Source: Caryophanales bacterium UBA2298
Lineage (GTDB): Bacteria > Bacillota_I > Bacilli_A > Izemoplasmatales > Hujiaoplasmataceae
Direction: 5' to 3'
Length of the DNA stretch: 26,393 nucleotides
Assembly: GCA_002345425.1 (NCBI GenBank)
Contig: DDWA01000012.1
Span: forward strand, 1 to 26,393
The stretch's first letter is position 1, and each line of letters begins with the position of its first letter. Positions 9,121 through 15,313 of the stretch are shown piece by piece. The notes under the pieces were generated by a model. The model saw only the letters and a program-made list of their open reading frames with translations. It did no database searches and was not told the DNA's origin. The position numbers and the translations under genes are program-made.

Positions 9121-9495
9121 ATGAATATTTATTTTTGTGAAATTTGCAAACGGATTTGCTATACTTATCCCGTCGATTCTACTTTAGTTTGTTGCGGTGA
9201 AGAAATGATTCTTTTGAAACCAAAAAAATCAGAAGAAGGCAATGAAAAACACCTACCAGTTATTACTAAAATCAGTGATAATCAAATTAGTGTTAAGGTT
9301 GGTTCTGTTCCACATCCAATGTTAGAAAAACATTACATTCAATGGATTTTTATTGAAAACGGCGATAGATATTATACAAAGACTTTTAATCCAGAAGAAG
9401 AACCAAAAGCCGAATTTTATGTTGATTTTTCAAAAGAAATCAAGGTTTATGAATACTGCAACATTCATGGTTTATGGATGAGTGAATACAAATAA
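9121..9495 (+). CDS. dfx: Desulfoferrodoxin, two-iron superoxide reductase
   Basis: Cytoplasmic superoxide reductase, which reduces superoxide to peroxide without releasing oxygen, a typical defence of anaerobes. At 124 aa it has the full class I (2Fe) layout. The N-terminal desulforedoxin-like rubredoxin centre uses C6, C9, C24 and C25 (CEIC and CCGEE). The catalytic Fe(His4Cys) domain carries EKH at 42-44 (Glu, Lys and first His ligand), H65 and H71 in PHPMLEKH, and C113/H116 in CNIH. The spacings match Desulfovibrio Dfx, so all ligands and the conserved Glu/Lys are present. An extra C13 lies close to the rubredoxin site. It has its own SD and a strong downstream terminator and appears to be monocistronic. 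The electron donor, probably rubredoxin, is not in the window. Confidence 0.95.
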   Translation: MNIYFCEICKRICYTYPVDSTLVCCGEEMILLKPKKSEEGNEKHLPVITKISDNQISVKVGSVPHPMLEKHYIQWIFIENGDRYYTKTFNPEEEPKAEFYVDFSKEIKVYEYCNIHGLWMSEYK

Positions 9496-9510
9496 AAATT
9501 GCAAGTAAAG

Positions 9511-9545
9511 AAAAAGCCGATTGATTAAAGGCGGCTTTTTCTTTT
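9511..9545 (+). terminator. Intrinsic terminator after superoxide reductase
   Basis: AAAAAGCCG (9511-9519) pairs with CGGCTTTTT (9532-9540), followed by CTTTT. It ends only about 20-28 bases before the UppP start at 9568, leaving no room for a promoter between them. Confidence 0.8.
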
Positions 9546-9567
9546 CACTTTATGGAGGTGCTCTAGA

Positions 9568-10413
9568 TTGGGCTTTGAATTTATTGAGTTTATTAAGTAT
9601 ATTTTCTTGGGAATAGTTCAAGGAATTACTGAAGTTTTACCGATTTCTTCTAGCGGACACGTAGAAATACTTAAAGTTTTAATTGGCTTAGATATGGATC
9701 AAAATGTATTATTCTTAATATTGCTTAATACTGGATCTTTAGCTACATTTATTATAATTTATTTTAGAAGATTATGGGCATTAGTTAAATCTTTTTTTAT
9801 TTTTGTATTTAAACCTACTAAAAGATCTGAAAATATAGAAAATACCGTATATTTATTAAAAGTTTTGATTGCGTGTATTCCTGCTGGAATAGTTGGAATT
9901 CTTCTTAAACCGCTATTAGAATCTTTTATGGAAAACTACGGAATTTTATTAGCCGGTTTAGGTCTTTTATTAACTGCAACAGTTATTTATTTTGTCTCAA
10001 AGATTAAAGTATCTGAAAAAGAAGTAAAGATTAGCTGGTTAGATACTTTATTTATTGGCTTAGCGCAAGCAGTAGCTATTTTTCCTGGTGTTTCTCGATC
10101 AGGTATGACTACTTCAACTGCTTTGAAAAGAGGAATAGGAATAACTTCTGCACTTAATTTTTCTTTCTTGATGTATATTTTTATATCAATTGCGGCTACA
10201 GGATTAATGATTTTTGATTTTACAAAAGAAGCTATCGTTATTGCAAACATTGAATACTTATACTATGCTTTTACATTCATTTTTACAATGATTGCAACAT
10301 ATTTTGCGTATAAATTAATATTCAACATTTTTAGAAGTGGGAAGTTAAAATATTTTAGCATTTACTGCTTTATCGTAGGGTTTTTAGCTATAGCCCTTTA
10401 TATAATTTTATAG
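9568..10413 (+). CDS. uppP: Undecaprenyl-diphosphatase UppP/BacA, first copy
   Basis: Integral membrane phosphatase that converts C55-PP to C55-P, recycling the lipid carrier for cell-surface glycans; 281 aa, the usual family length, with about 8 hydrophobic helices. The first active-site motif is QGITEVLPISSSGH (Q18, E22, S28, H31), an allowed (E/Q)xxxE form. The second is PGVSRSGMTT (173-182) with the essential R177, so the enzyme looks fully competent. The start is a TTG at 9568, chosen because GGAGGTG at 9554-9560 is ideally spaced and no ATG fits. It is followed 18 bases later by a paralogue. There is no obvious promoter between the preceding terminator and this start. Confidence 0.93.
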   Translation: MGFEFIEFIKYIFLGIVQGITEVLPISSSGHVEILKVLIGLDMDQNVLFLILLNTGSLATFIIIYFRRLWALVKSFFIFVFKPTKRSENIENTVYLLKVLIACIPAGIVGILLKPLLESFMENYGILLAGLGLLLTATVIYFVSKIKVSEKEVKISWLDTLFIGLAQAVAIFPGVSRSGMTTSTALKRGIGITSALNFSFLMYIFISIAATGLMIFDFTKEAIVIANIEYLYYAFTFIFTMIATYFAYKLIFNIFRSGKLKYFSIYCFIVGFLAIALYIIL

Positions 10414-10431
10414 CCAAAAAAGGAACTCCAT

Positions 10432-11295
10432 ATGGACATATTGATTGAGATAATCAAATACATTTTTTTAGGATTTATCCAGGGCATAACAGAAGTTTTG
10501 CCTGTTTCTTCTAGTGGACACGTGTTATTTTTTCAAAAACTATTTAATGTTGAAATAGATAGTAGTGCTATGCTTATTATGATTTTGAATTTAGGATCAA
10601 TGTTAGCAATATTTTACTTTTTGAGAAGTGAAATTAAAACTTTATTTTTAGGTTTTAATAGATATGTTTTCAAAAGAAGTCGGGATATTGAGAGTAAAAA
10701 AAATTATAAGTATGTCAAAACTGTTTTCGTAGGTATTTTACCGATATTTTTATTTGGATATTTAGTGAATTTAATAATTGAGCCAATATATAAAGACTAT
10801 ACCTTATTGGTGATTGGTATCGGATCACTTATGACAGCTACTATTTTGTATTTTGTTCGATACACACCAAACGAAAATATAAAAAAAGAAATTACAACTA
10901 AGGATGCTCTTTTTATTGGAATATTTCAATTAATTGCTGTTTTTCCAGGGCTTAGTAGATTGGGTGTTGTAACTGCATCTGGTTTGCATCGGAAAATATC
11001 AATGGATTCAATCTTAAAATTCACTTTCTTAATGTTTATCCCAATCTCGGTTGGTTCTACAATTTTAGAGTTAATCTCTTACAAAGTTAATCAAGAAAAT
11101 ATGGTAATTAATTTTGACTTCACCAATGTTTATCATCTTATATATTACATTTTAGGATTTGTTATAAGTATTGTTTCCACATATTTTGCTTTAAAATGGC
11201 TTTTTATTCTATTTAGGCGAGGGAAATTAGCAGTTTTTTATGTGTACAATTTCATTTTTGGCTTTCTTTGTATATTAATATCTATAACACAATAA
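10432..11295 (+). CDS. UppP/BacA paralogue with altered second motif
   Basis: Second undecaprenyl-diphosphatase-family membrane protein, 287 aa, in tandem with uppP and in the same helical layout. The first motif is intact: QGITEVLPVSSSGH with Q17, E21 and H30. In the second motif the first copy reads PGVSRSGMTT, but here it is PGLSRLGVVT (172-181): the serine after the essential Arg is Leu177, and the first Thr is Val180, while R176 is kept. It may therefore have reduced activity, a different polyprenyl phosphate substrate, or a transport role; DedA- and BacA-like membrane proteins are known to act on lipid-carrier translocation. An SD-like AAAAAAGGA precedes the ATG. Family membership is secure; catalytic competence is uncertain. 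Confidence 0.85.
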   Translation: MDILIEIIKYIFLGFIQGITEVLPVSSSGHVLFFQKLFNVEIDSSAMLIMILNLGSMLAIFYFLRSEIKTLFLGFNRYVFKRSRDIESKKNYKYVKTVFVGILPIFLFGYLVNLIIEPIYKDYTLLVIGIGSLMTATILYFVRYTPNENIKKEITTKDALFIGIFQLIAVFPGLSRLGVVTASGLHRKISMDSILKFTFLMFIPISVGSTILELISYKVNQENMVINFDFTNVYHLIYYILGFVISIVSTYFALKWLFILFRRGKLAVFYVYNFIFGFLCILISITQ

Positions 11296-11308
11296 AGGGA
11301 TTAGTAAG

Positions 11309-11337
11309 TTGCTTTATTTAAATACTTATTATATAAT
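11309..11337 (+). promoter_or_regulatory. Sigma-A-type promoter for the polysaccharide co-polymerase/kinase pair
   Basis: TTGCTT (11309-11314), a 17-bp spacer and consensus TATAAT (11332-11337); GAGGAG (11359-11364) follows as SD for the ATG at 11371. Confidence 0.7.
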
Positions 11338-11370
11338 AAATATACAATTACAACAAATGAGGAGAAATAT

Positions 11371-12114
11371 ATGAACGAAAACGTTAATGATTATGGATAT
11401 GAAGAATCAGAGGGTGTAAGTTTGCAATATTTATCAAAAATATTGTGGAATAATATTAAATTAATCCTTATTATTACCATGTGGGTGATAGTAATAGGAG
11501 TTGTTTATACATTTGTAGTTGTCACTCCGAAATATACTGCCCAAACATCTTTAACAGTTCAGGTAGATATTGAAGCAACGCAAACAAATGAACAATCCGC
11601 AATTATTATAGCTAACAATTTGATTGGGACTTATGAAGAATTTATTGTCTCGAACAAAGTGTTGGACAGTGTCATAGAAGACATTCCTGAATTGAGCGAT
11701 ACGTCATTAGCTACGATTAGAAACTCCATCTCAGTATCGACAATTAGTCAAGTTTTGATTATTCATATTTCTGTGGTTAGTGAATCGCCTGAGCTTGCTC
11801 AAAAATTAGCTAATACGATTGTTAACAATTCCATTGAAATTGCAAACGATGAAAATGATCCTTATGTATTCTTGCAAAATAAATTAAAAGTTTTGGATGA
11901 AGCAAAACTTCCAGAAGAACCTTCATCACCAAACAAAATGCTTAATATTGTGATTAGCGCTTTATTGGGTGGAATTATTGCTTTTGCAGTGGTATATGTA
12001 AAAGAATTTTTTAATAATAAATATAAAACGGTAGAAGAATTAGAAAACTATCTACATATTAAAGTTATCGCTATTGTTCCTGGAACAATAAAAGAAAGGA
12101 ATTTGGTGGACTAA
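11371..12114 (+). CDS. Polysaccharide co-polymerase, Wzz/CpsC/YveK family
   Basis: Membrane chain-length regulator and activator of a bacterial tyrosine kinase, 247 aa, in the two-protein format of Gram-positive bacteria (CpsC/CapA/YwqC). TM1 lies at about 30-51 and TM2 at about 191-210. An extracytoplasmic domain with the conserved VTPKYTAQTSL start lies between them, and a Pro-rich PEEPSSPNK (181-189) precedes TM2, as in the Wzz family. The cytoplasmic tail (211-247), with VEELENYLHIKVIAIVPG, is the segment that activates the partner kinase. The kinase gene starts directly at the next base after its stop, so the two are cotranscribed. It probably controls length or export of an envelope polysaccharide whose glycosyltransferases are not in the window. 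Confidence 0.9.
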   Translation: MNENVNDYGYEESEGVSLQYLSKILWNNIKLILIITMWVIVIGVVYTFVVVTPKYTAQTSLTVQVDIEATQTNEQSAIIIANNLIGTYEEFIVSNKVLDSVIEDIPELSDTSLATIRNSISVSTISQVLIIHISVVSESPELAQKLANTIVNNSIEIANDENDPYVFLQNKLKVLDEAKLPEEPSSPNKMLNIVISALLGGIIAFAVVYVKEFFNNKYKTVEELENYLHIKVIAIVPGTIKERNLVD

Positions 12115-12798
12115 ATGGAAACATTTGAATATAAAAACATCGTAATAGAAATGCCAAATTCTGCTCAAGCTGAAGCTTATCGAAAATTGGAACTTAATAT
12201 TAGAATCAATAGGATCGATGACCCTTATAAAGTCATTCAAATTACTTCAGCTACACCCGAAGACGGAAAAACCACGACCGCTATCAATTTAGCATCAGTT
12301 TATGCTGAAAAAGGCAAAAAAGTAATAATTTTGGACTTAGATTTAAGAAGGCCAAAGATTCATCGTGCTTTCAACAAAATCAATGACAGAGGTTTTTATG
12401 ATTTTATTGTAAATGATACTGCAATTGAAGATTTGATTATTAAGGATGAATCAAACATAGATCTTTTGATTACAGGTAATAGGTTATCAACACCCCACAT
12501 TGTTTTACAATCAAAAAAAACAAATGATTTGATAAAAAAACTAAAAAACATGTATGATTATGTTATTGTAGACTCACCGCCAATTTTAACGGTTATTGAT
12601 GCACTGATTATTAGTAATATTGTGGATGGAATAATATATGTTGTTGCATATAATAAAACGAAAAAAGAACAATCTAAATTAGCTTTGGAACAATTGAAAG
12701 AACATAACGCTCATATAATTGGAGCTGTCTTATCAAATATTGATGTTAAGAAAAATAGTACCTATTACGATTACAATTACTACAGAGATGATGAATAA
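12115..12798 (+). CDS. Bacterial tyrosine kinase, CpsD/CapB/YwqD family
   Basis: Cytoplasmic BY-kinase partner of the preceding co-polymerase, 227 aa. Walker A is SATPEDGKTTT with K52, Walker A' is ILDLDLRRP with D74/D76/R78, and Walker B is VIVDSPP with D153. A C-terminal tyrosine cluster has Y217, Y218, Y220, Y222 and Y223 (STYYDYNYY), the expected autophosphorylation site. The N-terminal EX2RX2R segment that helps these kinases form octameric rings reads EAYRKLE, with E20 and R23 kept but the last Arg replaced by Glu26. No cognate CpsB/YwqE phosphatase is adjacent. Kinase identity is secure; targets, which in relatives include UDP-sugar enzymes, are not known here. Confidence 0.92.
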   Translation: METFEYKNIVIEMPNSAQAEAYRKLELNIRINRIDDPYKVIQITSATPEDGKTTTAINLASVYAEKGKKVIILDLDLRRPKIHRAFNKINDRGFYDFIVNDTAIEDLIIKDESNIDLLITGNRLSTPHIVLQSKKTNDLIKKLKNMYDYVIVDSPPILTVIDALIISNIVDGIIYVVAYNKTKKEQSKLALEQLKEHNAHIIGAVLSNIDVKKNSTYYDYNYYRDDE

Positions 12799-12807
12799 AT
12801 AAAAAAA

Positions 12808-12843
12808 GCATAACTATACAATTAAAATTGTTATACTATTTTT
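12808..12843 (+). terminator. Possible weak terminator after the tyrosine kinase gene
   Basis: AGCATAAC (12808-12815) pairs imperfectly with GTTATACT (12830-12837), with an inner CAATT/AATTG stem, followed by ATTTTT. The stem is AT-rich and mismatched. Confidence 0.4.
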
Positions 12844-12883
12844 GATATTTTGAGTTTATCACAAATTCAACATAATTATATAT

Positions 12884-12889
12884 TATAAT
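12884..12889 (+). promoter_or_regulatory. -10 box (TATAAT) for the two-component system
   Basis: A consensus -10 hexamer without a recognisable -35 at 16-19 bp upstream. The predicted start of transcription, near 12896, is where the inverted repeat 12896-12937 begins. Lack of a -35 suggests activator dependence, perhaps by the response regulator itself (inference). Confidence 0.45.
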
Positions 12890-12895
12890 CAAAAT

Positions 12896-12937
12896 AATTC
12901 AGTATACCCATCCCCCTTTGTTTTGGTATATTGAATT
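12896..12937 (+). promoter_or_regulatory. Inverted repeat / leader hairpin with C-rich loop before the response regulator gene
   Basis: AATTCAGTATACC (12896-12908) is complementary to GGTATATTGAATT (12925-12937) over 13 positions, with a single G-T pair that becomes a G-U wobble in RNA. The 16-base loop contains CATCCCCC, unusual in this AT-rich DNA. CATCC in the loop (12909-12913) is complementary to GGATG (12950-12954) in the SD of the response regulator gene. It could act as DNA operator or RNA leader. Rest of the 12799-12964 gap: AT-rich, with the -10 at 12884 and a weak terminator at its start. Confidence 0.6.
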
Positions 12938-12964
12938 TTATTTTAATAAGGATGTGATGTTTAT

Positions 12965-13654
12965 ATGAAGAATACATATGTTTTAATTGTTGACGATGAG
13001 TTTAGAATTCGTAAACTTTTAGCTGATTTTATGGCAAGAGAAGGTTATAAAGTTTTAGAAGCTGAAGACGGCGAAGAAGCATTGGATGTCATATTTGAAT
13101 CCGGTAAAAAAGTTGACTTGGTGATTTTGGATGTTATGATGCCAAAATACGATGGTTGGTTTGTTCTAGAAAGAATTAGAGAATATTTGACTATTCCAGT
13201 TGTTATGTTGACAGCTAGAAGTGATGAATACGATCAACTTAAAGGTTTCAAATTAGGCGCGGATGATTATGTCACTAAACCTTTTTCACCAAGCGTTTTG
13301 GTTGCTCGTGTCAATAAACTGTTAAGTAAAAGCAATAAAGATGTTACTGAGATTAATTTTGGTGCTATTAGAATCGATATGGCTTCAAGAAAGGTTTATG
13401 TGGAAGAAGAATACGTAAACTTAACACCTAAAGAATTTGAATTACTACGTTATTTTATTGATAACAAAGGGTTGGCATTGTCACGTGATAAAATTTTAAA
13501 CGCAGTGTGGAATTACGATTATTACGGCGATTTAAGAACTGTTGATACCCATATTAAACAATTGAGAGCTAAATTAGGCAAATATTCCTATTATATTTCA
13601 ACAGTTAGAAGCATAGGGTATCGATTAGATATAGAAAATGAAATCGACAATTAG
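12965..13654 (+). CDS. OmpR/PhoB-family response regulator
   Basis: DNA-binding response regulator of 229 aa. The receiver domain (about 1-118) has the acidic pair D10/D11, phospho-acceptor D56 (VILDVMMP), T83 and K105 (VTKPF). The winged-helix output domain (about 130-225) contains LTPKEFELLRYFIDNKG and the recognition-region TVDTHIKQLRAKL. The start at 12965 is set by an extended SD, AAGGATGTGAT (12948-12958). The histidine kinase gene overlaps its end by 17 bases, giving a coupled pair. Its position inside an envelope-glycan block suggests envelope control, but target promoters are not shown by the sequence; the upstream inverted repeat may be an autoregulatory site. Confidence 0.95.
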   Translation: MKNTYVLIVDDEFRIRKLLADFMAREGYKVLEAEDGEEALDVIFESGKKVDLVILDVMMPKYDGWFVLERIREYLTIPVVMLTARSDEYDQLKGFKLGADDYVTKPFSPSVLVARVNKLLSKSNKDVTEINFGAIRIDMASRKVYVEEEYVNLTPKEFELLRYFIDNKGLALSRDKILNAVWNYDYYGDLRTVDTHIKQLRAKLGKYSYYISTVRSIGYRLDIENEIDN

Positions 13655-15197
13655 ATCTAAATTATTCCTTTTTACATATGGAATAATTTTAGGCTTTATT
13701 GTAGCTTTAATTATCTTGAATAATACTTTTTTGCAGAGTTACTATATTAATAATCGTGAGAGTTCGTTAATTCAAGCCTTTCAGGAAATAAAAGAATTTG
13801 ATATAGATGATTCTAATTTAGAAAACAAAATTTTAGAGATAGAAAGCAGATATAATTTAAGTGTCCAAATATTAATTCAGACAACGACAATACCGTCAAA
13901 CATTCAAGTTGATGATTTTGTGAATTATCCAGATTTATACGATAGGATCTATGGTAGTGAATTTACAATTCCTTCAGAAATCCTTTCAAAGATTATTGTA
14001 GATTATAATTTAAGTATAGCTAGAAACACTGCGCTTGATTTTGGGAAGTCCGTGAGTATTGATACTGAACATGATGCGTATTTGATGGATATGAATTCAG
14101 AAGTCTATAATTTTCACGAAAATTATCAAATGTTAGGTTTGTTTGTAGCAACTGATAGTGATTACGGTGAATACATGTTTTATGTTTCAACCATTACTTT
14201 CAGTTCAATTCAAGACAGTATTAGAATATTCAACTCTTTTACAATTTTAATTGGATTCATTTTTATGATTATTGCTGGATTAGTGATGTATTTTTTAAGT
14301 TATCGTTTCACCAATCCCATAATTGAAATTAATCGTGTGGCTAATGAAATATCGAGATTGGATTTTTCACATCGAATAGATGTGACTACCGACGATGAAA
14401 TTGGCGACTTGGGTTATAGTATTAATAAAATGAGCGTTCAATTAGAAAAATCGATTACGGAACTACAATTAAGCAATGATAAGTTAGCTAAAGAAATATT
14501 GTATAAAAATAAGATTGATCAAATGCGAAAAGAATTTGTCGCAAACGCTTCTCATGAACTTAAAACACCGCTATCTTTGATAATGGGTTATGGAGAAGCT
14601 TTGAAATTGAGTGATCTTAATGATGAAACTAAAAAAGAATACTTGGAAATTATTCTTGATGAAACTAACAAAATGAATAATTTAGTTCAAGAGTTGTTGA
14701 ATTTATCGCAAATTGAAAGTGGTAAAAAAGAATTCAAATATAAAGATTTTTCAGTTAAATCATTAATTGAAGAAACTTCAAAATTATTTACTTTAGTCTT
14801 TAAAGAAAAAAATATTAATTTGAAACTTAATTTAGTAGATGAAGTAGTTAATTCTGATTATGACCAGTTACAATCAGTATTGAGCAATTACATTAGTAAT
14901 GCTATAAACCATGTTGATGGTGATAGAAAGATTATTGTTTCATCAGAAAAGGATGGTTTAGGTAATATTAAAGTATCCGTTAAAAATACTGGCGAGCAAA
15001 TCCCTGAAAATGAAATTAAAAGTATCTGGGATAGTTTCTATAAGATTGACAAGGCAAGGACAAGGGCATATGGTGGTCAAGGATTGGGCTTATCAATAGT
15101 TAAAACCATTCTTGAAACATTGGGATATGACTATGGCGTTATCAATGTTTCAGACGGAGTAGAATTTTATTTTATAATCGATAAATCAGAGTTTTAA
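13638..15197 (+). CDS. Membrane sensor histidine kinase
   Basis: Partner of the preceding regulator, 519 aa. TM1 lies at about 9-29, an extracytoplasmic sensor domain at about 30-198 with no recognised ligand motif, and TM2 at about 199-221. HAMP follows (about 222-275) with a coiled-coil linker. The HisKA domain has phospho-acceptor H306 in FVANASHELKTP. The ATPase domain has an N-box around N417-N424 (NYISNAIN), a G1-like segment NTGEQIP, WDSFYKID, and the GGQGLGLSIVK lid (479-489). The NTG..IP form of G1 resembles VanS-like kinases. The start overlaps the regulator by 17 bases and has no clear SD, so it depends on coupled translation. A strong terminator follows. Signal sensed is unknown. 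Confidence 0.94.
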   Translation: MKSTIRSKLFLFTYGIILGFIVALIILNNTFLQSYYINNRESSLIQAFQEIKEFDIDDSNLENKILEIESRYNLSVQILIQTTTIPSNIQVDDFVNYPDLYDRIYGSEFTIPSEILSKIIVDYNLSIARNTALDFGKSVSIDTEHDAYLMDMNSEVYNFHENYQMLGLFVATDSDYGEYMFYVSTITFSSIQDSIRIFNSFTILIGFIFMIIAGLVMYFLSYRFTNPIIEINRVANEISRLDFSHRIDVTTDDEIGDLGYSINKMSVQLEKSITELQLSNDKLAKEILYKNKIDQMRKEFVANASHELKTPLSLIMGYGEALKLSDLNDETKKEYLEIILDETNKMNNLVQELLNLSQIESGKKEFKYKDFSVKSLIEETSKLFTLVFKEKNINLKLNLVDEVVNSDYDQLQSVLSNYISNAINHVDGDRKIIVSSEKDGLGNIKVSVKNTGEQIPENEIKSIWDSFYKIDKARTRAYGGQGLGLSIVKTILETLGYDYGVINVSDGVEFYFIIDKSEF

Positions 15198-15225
15198 AAA
15201 AGCCAACACACATTGGCTTTTTTTA
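15196..15225 (+). terminator. Intrinsic terminator of the two-component operon
   Basis: AAAAAAGCCAA (15196-15206), loop CACACA, TTGGCTTTTTT (15213-15223), followed by further T residues. Confidence 0.9.
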
Positions 15226-15256
15226 TTTTTTATTTAATTGAAACTGCGCTTACACA

Positions 15257-15285
15257 TTGATTATATCATATGTTTATGATATTAT
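15257..15285 (+). promoter_or_regulatory. Sigma-A-type promoter for the UDP-GlcNAc 4,6-dehydratase-like gene
   Basis: TTGATT (15257-15262), a 17-bp spacer and TATTAT (15280-15285). The -35 coincides with an in-frame TTG that would otherwise look like a longer start for the gene below; the true SD/ATG lies at 15302-15316. Confidence 0.7.
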
Positions 15286-15313
15286 ATCTATAAGTCTTAT
15301 GAAGGAGTTTCCT

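Noticed and set aside
9499..9530. TTGCAA ... as a promoter for uppP inside the terminator region
   Set aside because: No acceptable -10 at a proper distance; any match would be inside the terminator stem.
13638..15197. Calling the two-component system VanRS or WalKR
   Set aside because: The kinase G1-like segment resembles VanS-type kinases, but the sensor domain is unrecognised and no van or wall genes are adjacent; a named ortholog is not supported.
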